In this document: one piece after another, positions 43,212 to 52,948 of the stretch | How the letters are laid out: every line of letters starts with the position of its first letter | Position numbering within the stretch: position 1 is the first letter of the stretch | NCBI RefSeq assembly: GCF_000763135.2 | Contig: NZ_JRPR02000001.1 | Span: 434,001-498,000 of the forward strand | From: Helicobacter jaachi | Lineage (GTDB): Bacteria > Campylobacterota > Campylobacteria > Campylobacterales > Helicobacteraceae | Direction of reading: 5' to 3' | Length of the DNA stretch: 64,000 bases | Translations under genes and position numbers: made by a program | Notes under the pieces: model-generated | What the model was told of the DNA's origin: nothing | Database searches by the model: none | What the model saw: only the letters and a program-made list of their open reading frames with translations

Positions 43212-44563
43212 TTATACTTATTGTCGGTGCCAGTGGCGCTGGTAAAGATAGCCTTTTAAATGTTGCTAAAAAACATTTTAAAGATAATGCGAGCTTTAAT
43301 TTTGTGCAGCGATTTATTGATAGAATCCCTGATAATAATGAGAAAAATTTCTTTATAGATACAGCGAGCTTTAATCTTTTGGATAATTTTTTTATTAGTA
43401 AATGGGAGGCAAATGCTCATCATTACGGCATACCCAAGCATTTTATAAAGCCTAATTGCATAAATATTATTTCTATCTCACGCGAGGCAATTAAGGATTT
43501 TGAATCTAAATTTAAAAATGTGTATGTAATTGAAATTTATGTGCCTTTATCACTTCTTAAACAGCGACTTGAAGCGCGTGGGCGAGAAGATTCTAACCAA
43601 ATAGAACACAGGCTAAAAATGGCTAAAAAAAAGGTTAAAGCGCGCAATCTAACTCGCTTTAATAACGCAAGAAATTTTACGCAATGTGGCAAGAAATTTT
43701 GCGATTTAATACAATCTATTGCCGCTAGTAGCGATTTTAGCAAAGATTATATAGAATCTAATTTGCAAGATTTTATAGATTCTAAAAATCCTTTTAATTT
43801 TTTTACACCAAGCAATAATCCTTCAAAGATTCTATATTTTTTAGGCTCAAGTGATAGCGGGGCTATTCCTGTGCATAATTGCAACTGCAAAGCGTGTGAA
43901 AAATATCGAAAAGAAAATAAAAAAAACCTTTCAACCTGTGCTTTTTTAACATTAGATTCTAAGTTTATCTTGCTTGATTGTGGCATTGATGAGATTAGTA
44001 ATATTTTTGATGGTAATAAAATTGCTGCGATTTTTCTTACGCATTTCCACGCTGACCACGCTTTGGGGCTATTAAGACTGCGGTATAGTAAAGATAAAAT
44101 TATTTGCTATCACCCAAGCGATGAGCAAGGCTTTGGCGATTTATTTAAGCATAAAAAAAATATTATTTATAAAGCCCTAAAGCCATTTGAGAGTGTGAAA
44201 ATTAAGCATATAACTTTTACTGCACTGCCACTAATCCACTCAAAGCCAACTTTTGGCTATTTTATAGAATCTAAAAGCGAAAATATCGCGTATCTTACAG
44301 ATTGCGCTGGTTTGAAAAAAGATTCAATGGATTTTTTAAAAAGCAAAAATATCGATATTTGCTACATTGACGCGGGCGCATTTATAGAATCTAATGATTT
44401 ATCACAAAAGCCAAAAAAGGATTCACCAAATCATTTAAGCTATCTTGAAGCCCAGCACATCATCGATACCCTAAAGCCCAAAACCGCACGACTAATGCAT
44501 ATTTCACATCGTATTTTGCAATCTTTATCTACCCAAAATTTACGCTATGAATATGTGCTATAA
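43196..44563 (+). CDS. Fusion of ribose 1,5-bisphosphokinase PhnN and cyclic phosphodiesterase PhnP
   Basis: 455 aa in one uninterrupted frame. Residues 1-185 are PhnN: P-loop GASGAGKDS at 11-19, LKQRLEARGREDSNQIEHRL near 120. After a linker, residues about 212-455 are PhnP: HNCNCKACEKY with the zinc-binding cysteines, LDCGID, HFHADH with His283, His285, Asp287 and His288, PLIHSKPTFGYF and the terminal LMHISHR. PhnP opens the cyclic ribose phosphate made by C-P lyase to ribose 1,5-bisphosphate, and PhnN converts that to PRPP, so the fusion joins the last two steps. Last gene of the operon. Confidence 0.93.
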   Translation: MQNSVIILIVGASGAGKDSLLNVAKKHFKDNASFNFVQRFIDRIPDNNEKNFFIDTASFNLLDNFFISKWEANAHHYGIPKHFIKPNCINIISISREAIKDFESKFKNVYVIEIYVPLSLLKQRLEARGREDSNQIEHRLKMAKKKVKARNLTRFNNARNFTQCGKKFCDLIQSIAASSDFSKDYIESNLQDFIDSKNPFNFFTPSNNPSKILYFLGSSDSGAIPVHNCNCKACEKYRKENKKNLSTCAFLTLDSKFILLDCGIDEISNIFDGNKIAAIFLTHFHADHALGLLRLRYSKDKIICYHPSDEQGFGDLFKHKKNIIYKALKPFESVKIKHITFTALPLIHSKPTFGYFIESKSENIAYLTDCAGLKKDSMDFLKSKNIDICYIDAGAFIESNDLSQKPKKDSPNHLSYLEAQHIIDTLKPKTARLMHISHRILQSLSTQNLRYEYVL

Positions 44564-44569
44564 GCTTTG

Positions 44570-45895
44570 TCATAGCCCATAGCGCGCGATTTTATGCCGC
44601 AGCACTTCAAGGCTCATACCTAATATATCGCTTGCCTTTTGCAAGTCATTGCGCGTTTGGGCAAGCGTTTGCGTGATGAGCTGCTTTTCTAATTCAGCAA
44701 TGCTATTATTTTTATTCACATTGCCGCTTAAAGCCTGCGCACGCGATTGTAAAAATAAATCCTCCGCGCTAATTTCATTACCCTCACTTAAAATCCCCGC
44801 TCGCTCCACGACGGAGAGCAGCTCGCGCACATTGCCATACCATTCATACGCAAGCAGTGCTTCTTTTGCGGCTTTAGAAAATTGCTTAGATTCTAAGCCA
44901 TACTGCTCACACACTGCTGCTAGCCTCCACTCACTCAGTGGCAAAATCTCCTCTTTGCGCTCTTTAAGCGGAGGAATGAGTAAGGGAATGGTTTGTAATC
45001 TAAAAAATAAATCCTCTCTAAATTCGTGTTTGGCAATTTTTGCTTCTATGTCGGCGTTTGTGGCGGAGATAAAGCGCACATCAATTTTAATAGGTTTTGA
45101 GCTACCTAGTCTTGTGAGGCTTTTTTCTTGCAAGACGCGCAGGAGCTTGGCTTGCAGTGCAAGGGGCATTTCGCCAATTTCATCTAAAAATACACTTCCG
45201 CCATTTGCGTCCTCTAAAATGCCCGGTTTTGCGCTTGTAGCGTCTGTGAAAGCTCCTTTTTCATAGCCAAAAAGTTCAGATTCTAATAAATGTTCAGGAA
45301 TGGCTGCCATATTAATAGCAATAAAAGGCGCATTTGCGCGGTGAGAGTGCTTGTGGATAAAATTTGCAAATACATCTTTGCCCACACCGCTTTGCCCTAA
45401 AAGCAGCACGCTTGCATCAGTTTTTGCCACTTTTAAAGCCAGTGTTTTAAGCTCTTCAAGTTTGGGCGATGAGGCGATAAAATCTTTTGAATCTGTAGGC
45501 TGTGGCTTTACTTGCGAATTTGATTTAGTGGATTGCTGCGTGATTTGACGCACCTTGTGACTTCTGTGTATGGCTTTTATAAGCTCTTCTATCTCAAAAC
45601 CTTTGATGAGAAAGTCTTTAACGCCAAGCCTTATGGACTTTATGGCATTTTGCACAGAGGCATTGCCGGTAATGACGATGGCTTCATATTGTCCATTAAG
45701 CTCTTGCAAAAAGCTTAGCCCATCCATTTGAGGCATATTAATATCTGTAATAATAAGCTCAAAGCTAGAATCTAGCTTTTTTAGCGCTTCTTTTGGATTT
45801 TTAAAGCTCACAATTTCATATTGCGCATAGTCCTCAAATGCTGTTTCCAAGGACTTGCGATAGTTGATATCATCTTCGATAATGGCAATTTTCAT
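44570..45895 (-). CDS. flgR: Sigma-54 activator FlgR (NtrC family)
   Basis: 441 aa. Receiver domain with EDD at 7-9 and phospho-Asp in LIITDINMP; AAA+ domain with Walker A GQSGVGKDVF, Walker B GGSVFLDEIGEMP and the sigma-54 loop GAFTDA in place of the common GAFTGA. The C-terminus ends in a Fis-type helix-turn-helix (DLQKASDILGMSLEVLRHK), unlike H. pylori FlgR, which is about 381 aa and lacks DNA-binding helices. Works with FlgS to switch on RpoN-dependent rod and hook genes. Position next to gyrA and a small secreted protein gene matches H. pylori. Confidence 0.85.
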   Translation of the reverse strand: MKIAIIEDDINYRKSLETAFEDYAQYEIVSFKNPKEALKKLDSSFELIITDINMPQMDGLSFLQELNGQYEAIVITGNASVQNAIKSIRLGVKDFLIKGFEIEELIKAIHRSHKVRQITQQSTKSNSQVKPQPTDSKDFIASSPKLEELKTLALKVAKTDASVLLLGQSGVGKDVFANFIHKHSHRANAPFIAINMAAIPEHLLESELFGYEKGAFTDATSAKPGILEDANGGSVFLDEIGEMPLALQAKLLRVLQEKSLTRLGSSKPIKIDVRFISATNADIEAKIAKHEFREDLFFRLQTIPLLIPPLKERKEEILPLSEWRLAAVCEQYGLESKQFSKAAKEALLAYEWYGNVRELLSVVERAGILSEGNEISAEDLFLQSRAQALSGNVNKNNSIAELEKQLITQTLAQTRNDLQKASDILGMSLEVLRHKIARYGL

Positions 45896-45898
45896 ATC

Positions 45899-46372
45899 TT
45901 ACTCCTTAGATAAAATATATAATAGAATGCTTTTATTTACAAGCTTTGCTTTCACCCTTGTAGGCGTAATCTCAAGGCTCACGCGCGAAGTAGTGGTATT
46001 ATTTTTACTCATCGTATTTTCGCGCACACGCACTTCATAGGCATATAGGCAATCTAACACCTGCTCTTTTTCTCGTTTTAAAATAAAAGTAATAAAATAG
46101 GGCATATCGTCCATAATGGCATATTTGCTCGCATCAATTTCACATTCTCCTACGATTTCATAGCCATTTTGATGCTGATAGTTCATCACATGCGAAACGC
46201 GGTAACGCTCACCTTGCGCGAGATTATCTTTGCTAATAAGTTTGTAGGAGATGAGTAGCTCTACTTCTTTATTTTCAAAATTATCATTATAGGGCTGCAT
46301 ATCAAGTGCATTTGCGCCTTTAAGGACATTTATACTAAGATTGATACACAAAAGCAGGGCTAAGATTCTCAT
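45899..46372 (-). CDS. Small exported hypothetical protein between gyrA and flgR
   Basis: 157 aa. Signal peptide MRILALLLCINLSINVLKGANA. No family recognised. One Cys pair (GECEID, LDCLYAYEV) could form a disulfide; the C-terminal part is strand-rich with the segment RVSLEITPTRVKAKLVNKS. It is in the same place as an H. pylori hypothetical protein between gyrA and flgR, and is three bases upstream of flgR, so it is probably co-transcribed with it. Confidence 0.75.
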   Translation of the reverse strand: MRILALLLCINLSINVLKGANALDMQPYNDNFENKEVELLISYKLISKDNLAQGERYRVSHVMNYQHQNGYEIVGECEIDASKYAIMDDMPYFITFILKREKEQVLDCLYAYEVRVRENTMSKNNTTTSRVSLEITPTRVKAKLVNKSILLYILSKE

Positions 46373-46393
46373 GTATAGAATCCTCCTAGAGTT

Positions 46394-48883
46394 TTAATCC
46401 TGCACTAAGCCATTTTCCGCGCTACTCTCATCAGTGTCTTCATCATCTTTTACTTCTTTAGGGCAGATATTGGCATATGCGACTTTGTCATTGCCCACAT
46501 TTACAATTTTCACTCCGCTTGTATTGCGTCCTGCTTCACGAATAGCCTCTGTATCCACGCGTATCATTTTGCCAGAGCTTGTAAGCACCATTAAATCCAC
46601 ATTTTCATCATTAATATTTACCACACTCACAAGCTTGCCTGTTTTTTCTGTGAGCTTCATCACAATCACGCCTTTGCCTGCGCGCGACTGCAAGCGATAC
46701 TCGCCCGCTAGCGTTTGCTTGCCAATACCCTGCTCACTTACCGTTAGGAGTTTATCAGTATTGCTTGTGATAGTGGTTGCGGCAATGACAAAATCTTGAT
46801 TTGCTTTAAATTTAATGCCCGTTACCCCGCGGCTCGCGCGCCCAATTTCGCGCAGCTCTTCAATAGCAAAGCGAATGCACATACCTTGATATGTGGCGAT
46901 AAATAGCTCTTTTACATGAGAATCTACAATGTGCGCACTCACTAGCTCATCATGCTCATCAAGATTAATGGCTTTTATGCCAACGCTGCGGATATTGCTG
47001 TATTCATTAAGATTAGTGCGCTTTACTATGCCATTTTTGGTAAAAAATACGAGCGATTTATCCTCGTTAAAATCTGTGGTAGTGATATTTGCCATAATTT
47101 TCTCATCAGGCTGCAGGTTTATGAGATTAACCACTGCTTTGCCAATAGCCGTTCTGCCCGCTTCTGGAATCTTATATACCTTAAGCCAATACAGCTGCCC
47201 CTTGTTGGTGATAAACATAATCGTATCGTGCGTATTTGCCACGAAAAAAGATTCTATAAAATCATCATCGTGCGTATTCCCGCTAATCTTGCCCTTGCCG
47301 CCGCGATTTTGCTTTTCATAAGTCTTTAAAAGCACGCGTTTTACATAGCCGCGATGGCTCATAGTAATAACGACTTTTTCATTAGGGATTAAATCTTCAA
47401 CATCAATAGCATCATAATCCTCTTCAATCTGCGTGCGCCTTTTGGAGCTAAACTTTTCTTTAATCTCTAATAGCTCATTTTTAACAATCTCTTTGAGTTT
47501 GTCTTCGCTTCTTAGGATAGATTCTAAAAAGCTAATTTGCTCTTGGAGTTGGGCATATTCTTCATTAATTTTATCGCGCTCTAAACCTGTTAGGCGTTGC
47601 AAGCGCATCTCTAAAATAGCCTTAGCCTGTAATTGGCTTAGGTTAAATTTACTCATAAGCGCATCTTTGGCGCTTTCCGTATCTTTTGAGGCGCGAATAG
47701 TTTTAATCACTTCATCAATATTATCAAGGGCGATGATTAAGCCCTCCAAAATATGCGCGCGTGCCTTGGCTTTCTCAAGTTCAAAAATAGTGCGGCGGAT
47801 AATGATAGTTTTGCGATGAGCGATAAAAATCTGCAATAATTCAAGGAGATTAAAAATCTTTGGCTCTTTGTTATTAATGGCTAGCAGGATAATGCCAAAG
47901 GTAGATTCCATAGTGGTGGATTTAAATAAATGATTAAGCACAATTTCGCTCATCGCATCGCGTTTAAGCTCTATAACTACTCTAATGCCCTCTCTGTCGC
48001 TCTCATCGCGCACCTCTGCAATGCCCTCAATAATCTTTTCCTTTGCAAGCTCTGAAATTTGCTCCACAAGCTTGGCTTTATTAACTTGATAGGGCACCTC
48101 ATCAATGACAATAATATCTTTTGTCTTTGTTTTTTCGATATGCACTTTTGCACGCACGCGGATTCTGCCGCGCCCTGTGCGATACGCCTCTAAAATTCCA
48201 GCTTTGCCATAGATTATCCCGCCTGTTGGGAAATCAGGACCTTGAATAATATCAAGCACATCTTCCACACTTTGCGTATTATGCTCAATCACAAAAATAA
48301 GCGCATCAACAATCTCATCAAGCCTATGCGGCGGAATAGAAGTTGCCATACCCACAGCAATGCCGCTTGAGCCATTTACCAAAAGGTTTGGAATCCTAGT
48401 CGGTAGGACATCAGGCTCTTGCAAGGTATTGTCATAATTTGGCACAAACTCCACTGTGTCTTTATCAATATCATGGAGCATTTCCTCGCTTGCATTGGTC
48501 ATACGCGCTTCAGTATAGCGCATAGCCGCTGCTCCATCGCCATCAATAGAGCCAAAGTTCCCCTGCCCATCGACAAGCTCAAGCCGCATAGAAAAATCCT
48601 GCGCCATTCGCACAAGCGCATCATACACAGCAGTATCGCCGTGCGGGTGGTATTTACCAATCACATCGCCTACGATTCTAGCGCTTTTTTTGTAAGGGCG
48701 GCGTGGAGAGAGACTTAACTCATTCATTGCATATAAAATCCTTCTATGCACGGGTTTTAAGCCATCTTTTGCATCTGGTAATGCCCGCCCCACAATCACA
48801 CTCATTGAATAATCAAGATAACTCTCCTTTATAGAATCATCAATTTTTACTTCAATATTTCTCTCTTCTATTAGGCTATCCAT
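46394..48883 (-). CDS. gyrA: DNA gyrase subunit A
   Basis: 829 aa from ATG 48883 (MDSLIEERN); the frame remains open to 48958 but that extension does not resemble GyrA. Breakage-reunion domain with catalytic Tyr in AMRYTEARM, then the C-terminal beta-pinwheel with the GyrA box QNRGGKGK. The quinolone-resistance region reads [10 protein letters not shown]: Thr84 and Asp88, the unmutated states. GGGAGCGACA precedes the start. Confidence 0.96.
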   Translation of the reverse strand: MDSLIEERNIEVKIDDSIKESYLDYSMSVIVGRALPDAKDGLKPVHRRILYAMNELSLSPRRPYKKSARIVGDVIGKYHPHGDTAVYDALVRMAQDFSMRLELVDGQGNFGSIDGDGAAAMRYTEARMTNASEEMLHDIDKDTVEFVPNYDNTLQEPDVLPTRIPNLLVNGSSGIAVGMATSIPPHRLDEIVDALIFVIEHNTQSVEDVLDIIQGPDFPTGGIIYGKAGILEAYRTGRGRIRVRAKVHIEKTKTKDIIVIDEVPYQVNKAKLVEQISELAKEKIIEGIAEVRDESDREGIRVVIELKRDAMSEIVLNHLFKSTTMESTFGIILLAINNKEPKIFNLLELLQIFIAHRKTIIIRRTIFELEKAKARAHILEGLIIALDNIDEVIKTIRASKDTESAKDALMSKFNLSQLQAKAILEMRLQRLTGLERDKINEEYAQLQEQISFLESILRSEDKLKEIVKNELLEIKEKFSSKRRTQIEEDYDAIDVEDLIPNEKVVITMSHRGYVKRVLLKTYEKQNRGGKGKISGNTHDDDFIESFFVANTHDTIMFITNKGQLYWLKVYKIPEAGRTAIGKAVVNLINLQPDEKIMANITTTDFNEDKSLVFFTKNGIVKRTNLNEYSNIRSVGIKAINLDEHDELVSAHIVDSHVKELFIATYQGMCIRFAIEELREIGRASRGVTGIKFKANQDFVIAATTITSNTDKLLTVSEQGIGKQTLAGEYRLQSRAGKGVIVMKLTEKTGKLVSVVNINDENVDLMVLTSSGKMIRVDTEAIREAGRNTSGVKIVNVGNDKVAYANICPKEVKDDEDTDESSAENGLVQD

Positions 48884-48966
48884 TGTCGCTCCCAAGCTAT
48901 TTTTATTAAACTTAGGATTGTATCTCAAATTGACTAAAAATAGCCTTACTTCTTGCAAAAAATATT

Positions 48967-48972
48967 GTATAA
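48967..48972 (+). promoter_or_regulatory. Consensus -10 hexamer of the LysE-exporter transcript
   Basis: Perfect TATAAT 43 bases before the leader ORF ATG; the start of transcription would be near 48979. Confidence 0.5.
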
Positions 48973-49014
48973 TCGCGTAAAATAGGATATTTCAAGATTT
49001 GGAGGTGCCGAAAA

Positions 49015-49050
49015 ATGGAACGATACGAATGGATATGCAAATGGATATGA
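49015..49050 (+). CDS. 11-codon leader ORF ahead of the LysE-type exporter
   Basis: ATG 49015 has a GGAGG nine bases upstream and encodes MERYEWICKWI, with two Trp and one Tyr in eleven residues. Its TGA overlaps the ATG of the exporter (ATGA at 49047-49050). The exporter has no ribosome site of its own, so its translation probably depends on ribosomes finishing this leader. The Trp content raises the possibility of amino-acid sensing, but it could be chance. Confidence 0.5.
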   Translation: MERYEWICKWI

Positions 49051-49652
49051 TAGAAAAGAGCATTTTGCTTTGCCTTATGGGATTTTTTGGCGCAATTACT
49101 CCCGGACCAGACATTTTACTCACGCTTAAAACTACCTTGCGCTTTGGCGCATGGCAGGGCTTTAAAGTGCTTAGCGGGATTGCGTGCGGGTGGTGCTTGT
49201 ATTTGATACTTATTTATGCGGGCTTAAGCCATTGGTTTAATACGCCTATGGTGCAGTTTATACTAAGCCTTGTAGGCGGAGGATATTTGCTTTATTTGGG
49301 CTTTATCATGCTCACCATTAAGCCTATTTTAGGGGATTTAGAGAATCTAGATTCTAAAGATGGCTTTATGCAGGGGCTTATTATCAATCTTTCTAATCCT
49401 AAGGCAATTTTATTTTTTATCTTTTTGGTAACGCCTTTTATTGATGAGGGTATGGAAATAGGGCTTATTGCGCTATGGTGTTCGCTTTTTATGGCATTTG
49501 CTTGTGTGATATTGTGCGCTAATGTGGCTAGGGGATACATTAATGCGCGCACTTTTGGGATTATTGATAGAATCTGCGGTGTATTGTTTGTGGGCTTTGC
49601 ATGGTTACTTTACTTTGAGTGTGGGCAGCTAGGTGCGAAACTCTTTTTGTAA
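49047..49652 (+). CDS. LysE/RhtB-family amino-acid exporter
   Basis: 201 aa from ATG 49047; a longer frame opens at TTG 48999 but the SD site is placed for the leader ORF. Family signature GFFGAITPGPDILLTLKTTLRFG at the start, then GGGYLLYLGFIML and LIINLSNPKAILFFIFL; about six transmembrane helices. Members export amino acids or related small molecules; the substrate is unknown. Confidence 0.82.
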   Translation: MIEKSILLCLMGFFGAITPGPDILLTLKTTLRFGAWQGFKVLSGIACGWCLYLILIYAGLSHWFNTPMVQFILSLVGGGYLLYLGFIMLTIKPILGDLENLDSKDGFMQGLIINLSNPKAILFFIFLVTPFIDEGMEIGLIALWCSLFMAFACVILCANVARGYINARTFGIIDRICGVLFVGFAWLLYFECGQLGAKLFL

Positions 49653-49752
49653 AGCATGGCGCAGGCTATATGATTAAAATGCGGTTTAAAAGAAAATTCA
49701 TTTTAGGATAGTTTTGGCGTAAAATCCTTATAGCGTGAGGATTGTTACTTGC

Positions 49753-50103
49753 CTAGCGATTTTTTAGCGATTTTCTATGTTTGCTTCGAGCAGCCTTTCT
49801 GCGTGCTAAAAATATTTCTCGATTTGTCCTCCACCACAAATAATGCTTAATACGCCTGCGTGAATGCGTTTGATAAAGTGAGTTAGCATTAGTGCTTGGC
49901 TCAAGTGATTGCACAATATGCAAAGATTCTGTAATAATTTCTTCAAGGTCTTGAAACGCTCCTTCCTCCTGCTCTTTTGCGAGAATCTCAAGCTTGTCTA
50001 AAATTTCTTGCGGCATAAGCTCTCTTTCAGCCTTTGAGATATTGAGCAAAGGGGCTAGCTCTTCCCTATCTTGCGCGGTAAGGACAATTTTATACTTTGG
50101 CAT
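49753..50103 (-). CDS. Small basic hypothetical protein
   Basis: 116 aa. No family recognised. The N-terminal two thirds are helical and acidic (LNISKAERELMPQEILDKLEIL); the last 35 residues are strongly basic (RRRIKHYLWWRTNREIF, LARRKAARSKHRKSLKNR), suggesting nucleic-acid or ribosome contact. An AAGGAGC-type site precedes the ATG. Single gene. Confidence 0.6.
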   Translation of the reverse strand: MPKYKIVLTAQDREELAPLLNISKAERELMPQEILDKLEILAKEQEEGAFQDLEEIITESLHIVQSLEPSTNANSLYQTHSRRRIKHYLWWRTNREIFLARRKAARSKHRKSLKNR

Positions 50104-50310
50104 AGACGCTCCTTAAAATAAAGATAAAGTGTATGAGGTGTTAAAAGGAATGAGGCACATTATACAAAAAAATCTGCAAAATGCCCCAAAAAGCCTTAAT
50201 TTAAGAATAAATTAAGTTTATTTAAGATGCGGCATAATTTTTATGCACGCGCGCAAAATGTATCATTTGGCACTTTTAGGCTTAAAGTTATACAAAAAAT
50301 TAATTTTTCT

Positions 50311-50339
50311 TTGACTTTAAAGAATTGTTTGTGCATAAT
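50311..50339 (+). promoter_or_regulatory. Housekeeping promoter of gltA
   Basis: TTGACT (50311-50316), 17-base spacer, CATAAT (50334-50339), 38 bases before the gltA ATG. The rest of the 274-base gap (50104-50377) is AT-rich with nothing else recognisable. Confidence 0.6.
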
Positions 50340-50377
50340 GAAAGCCGCTAGATTCTATCAAACACAAAGGAGCGTTA

Positions 50378-51661
50378 ATGGCAACCATCACTCTAACAAA
50401 TAATGAAACACATGAGAGCTTTGATTTTGACTTGATTGAATGCACAAGGGGACCAAAAGCAGTTGATTTTTCTAAACTTTTTGAGCGCACCAATATTTTT
50501 TCTTATGACCCCGGCTATGGCTCAACAGCAGGTTGCAAATCTACTATTAGCTACATTAATGGCAAAGAGGGCGAGCTGCTTTATAAGGGTATTCCGCTTG
50601 ATAAGTTGGTGGAAAAATATCAATTTACAGATGTGTGCAAGCTACTTATCACCGGCAAGGCTCCAAGTAATGGCGCAGAATCTAAAGAATTTGAGATTGA
50701 GCTTATGCATCGTAGTTTCTTGCATGAGGGGCTTATTAATATTTTTAGTGCTTTTCCCGATACAGCTCACCCTATGGCAAATCTCTCCGCTGCGCTCTCT
50801 GCGCTTTCTACTTTTCATTTTCATCATTTAGATATGAGTAATGAAGATGAACAGCAAGTGATGGCGCGACGCGCTATTGCTAAAATCACTACGCTTGTGG
50901 CATTTGCGTATAGGCATTCTTTGGGCATACCTTTTATTTATCCTGATGTGGAGCGTGGATATGTGGAGAATTTTCTTTATATGCTGCGCGCGTATCCGGG
51001 CGGGAAAATGAAGCAGACTATTAATGGTCCCACTGAAATCACATCTTTAGAGATAGAAGCCCTTGATAAAATTTTCACCCTCCATGCAGACCATGGGCAA
51101 AATGCCTCTACAACCACCGTGCGCAATGTCGCTTCAACAGGCGCGCACCCTTATGCGGCTTTGAGTGCGGGGATTAACGCGCTATGGGGAGCAGCACATG
51201 GCGGCGCAAATGAAAAAGTGCTAGATATGCTTAATGAAATTGGCGATGTAAAAAATGTGGATAAATATATTAATAAAGCAAAGGATAAAAACGACCCTTT
51301 TAGACTTATGGGCTTTGGTCATCGTGTGTATAAAAACTACGACCCTCGCGCGAAAATTCTAAAAAAGCTTAAAGATGAGCTTGATGCGAAAGGGATTAAA
51401 ATGGACGCACGCTTGAGTGATTTAGCACACAAAGTTGAGGAGGTGGCGCTACATGATAGCTATTTTGTGGAGCGAAATTTGTATCCTAATGTTGATTTTT
51501 ATTCAGGGATTATTCTTTCAGCGTTAAAGATTCCCACTACGCTTTTTACACCTATTTTTGTTATTGGGCGTATGCCCGGCTGGTGCGCACAGCTTTTAGA
51601 GCATATCAAAGACCCAGCCACTAGAATTACCCGCCCTCGTCAAGTGTATGTGGGCGAGTAA
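50378..51661 (+). CDS. gltA: Citrate synthase
   Basis: 427 aa, type II length. It condenses acetyl-CoA and oxaloacetate at the entry to the citric acid cycle. Active-site His in [21 protein letters not shown] and in [18 protein letters not shown], catalytic Asp in [19 protein letters not shown] before the ATG and a clear sigma-70 promoter upstream. Confidence 0.96.
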   Translation: MATITLTNNETHESFDFDLIECTRGPKAVDFSKLFERTNIFSYDPGYGSTAGCKSTISYINGKEGELLYKGIPLDKLVEKYQFTDVCKLLITGKAPSNGAESKEFEIELMHRSFLHEGLINIFSAFPDTAHPMANLSAALSALSTFHFHHLDMSNEDEQQVMARRAIAKITTLVAFAYRHSLGIPFIYPDVERGYVENFLYMLRAYPGGKMKQTINGPTEITSLEIEALDKIFTLHADHGQNASTTTVRNVASTGAHPYAALSAGINALWGAAHGGANEKVLDMLNEIGDVKNVDKYINKAKDKNDPFRLMGFGHRVYKNYDPRAKILKKLKDELDAKGIKMDARLSDLAHKVEEVALHDSYFVERNLYPNVDFYSGIILSALKIPTTLFTPIFVIGRMPGWCAQLLEHIKDPATRITRPRQVYVGE

Positions 51662-51728
51662 CTCAAGTGCATTTAAGCGTTTTTGGCTATAATATCGCCC
51701 TTAAATTTTAATTCAAAGGACTGCAATA

Positions 51729-52265
51729 ATGCTAGAAGGACAAATTAGAGAGAGTATTTCAAAATCTCAAACAAAGGCTTTGAGGAATGATGGTTATCTA
51801 ATTGCAAACATCTATGGGAGAGGGCAGGAGAATATCCACTGCGCTTTTAAGATTAATGATTTCATTAAGGAAGTCAAGCATAAAAAAACTTTGATTTTTC
51901 CTGTGAAAGTAGGTGGAAAGACCTTAGATGTGGTGATTCAAGAATATCAAAAAGACCCTGTTACAAACACTATTTTGCATGTGGATTTACTGCTTGCACA
52001 AAAGGGCATAGTGGCAAAATATAAAGTGCCTGTGGTGATTAAGGGCAGTGCTAAAGGGCTTAAAAACAAAGGTGTGCTTTTTATCTCCACAAAGCGCATA
52101 AGCGTTAAGTGCGCAGCGGAAAATCTCCCTAACGCATACGAACTTGATGTGAGTGATTTAGATGTGGGAGATTCTATCCTTGTGCGAGATTTGCCAGAAA
52201 TCAAAGGCGTAAGCGTGCTTGATGGCTCATCTGTAGCCGTAGTTGGAGTAATTAAAGCTAAATAA
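51729..52265 (+). CDS. rplY: Ribosomal protein L25 (CTC form)
   Basis: 178 aa, the long form with the N-terminal 5S rRNA-binding domain ([12 protein letters not shown]-like, here [19 protein letters not shown]) and a C-terminal beta domain ([19 protein letters not shown]). The stop overlaps the pth start by one base (TAATG). The order rplY-pth-lptG is the same as in H. pylori. Confidence 0.93.
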   Translation: MLEGQIRESISKSQTKALRNDGYLIANIYGRGQENIHCAFKINDFIKEVKHKKTLIFPVKVGGKTLDVVIQEYQKDPVTNTILHVDLLLAQKGIVAKYKVPVVIKGSAKGLKNKGVLFISTKRISVKCAAENLPNAYELDVSDLDVGDSILVRDLPEIKGVSVLDGSSVAVVGVIKAK

Positions 52266-52858
52266 TGTCCTGCTTTCTTGTCGCAGGGCTTGGCAATCCG
52301 GGTGTCAAATACCAAAATACTCGGCATAATGCGGGCTTTTTGGTATTAGACTTTTTGGCACAAGCTTTGCAGTTTAGCTTTACTTTCAACAAGCAGTTCA
52401 ACGCTCAAATTGCTTCTATAACGCTAGATTCTCATAAAATATTTTTTTTAAAACCTCACACTTTTATGAATTGCTCAGGCGAGTGCATTGCACCTTTTGC
52501 ACGCTATTTTGACATATTAGAAATGCTTGTGGTGCATGATGAGCTAGATATTAGCTTTGGCTCTATGCGCTTTAAATGCGGTGGCTCAAGCGGTGGGCAT
52601 AATGGCTTAAAATCCATTGATAAGGTTATGGGGAATGAGTATTTGCGTCTGCGCTTTGGTATCGGCAGGAGCGCTACTCAAGAGGTTGTGGAGTATGTTT
52701 TGAGTGATTTTAGCCCAAAAGAGCAGGAGGAGCTAGATGTATTATTTGCACACGCAAAAGAGGCGATTATGAGCTTTTGTTACATGGCGTGTAGTGGAGA
52801 GAGTAGCGCACAGATTCTATCAAGGCTGCAAAATAACTTTACATTAAAAGCGCGGTGA
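52265..52858 (+). CDS. pth: Peptidyl-tRNA hydrolase
   Basis: 197 aa. Releases peptide from stalled peptidyl-tRNA. GLGNPGVKYQNTRHNAGF contains the catalytic His and conserved Asn; PHTFMNCSGE, VHDELDISFG with the Asp, and GGHNGLKSID are all present. Co-transcribed with rplY. Confidence 0.95.
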   Translation: MSCFLVAGLGNPGVKYQNTRHNAGFLVLDFLAQALQFSFTFNKQFNAQIASITLDSHKIFFLKPHTFMNCSGECIAPFARYFDILEMLVVHDELDISFGSMRFKCGGSSGGHNGLKSIDKVMGNEYLRLRFGIGRSATQEVVEYVLSDFSPKEQEELDVLFAHAKEAIMSFCYMACSGESSAQILSRLQNNFTLKAR

Positions 52859-52948
52859 TAAGATAAGCCACAAATTTAGGCTTTAAAGCCTTAGGCTTAC
52901 AGAATCTACGTTGCAAGCGGGGTAGATTCTAAATTTCAAGGGAGATGA

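Noticed and set aside
35002-44563. Phosphonate operon as a recent island with foreign composition
   Set aside because: Its AT content and its many AGATTCT-type motifs look like the surrounding genome, and no integrase, tRNA or flanking repeat was seen.
52885-52905. GGCTTTAAAGCC palindrome between pth and lptG as a terminator
   Set aside because: Short stem with no T run, and the downstream gene is in the same direction with only a 90-base gap.
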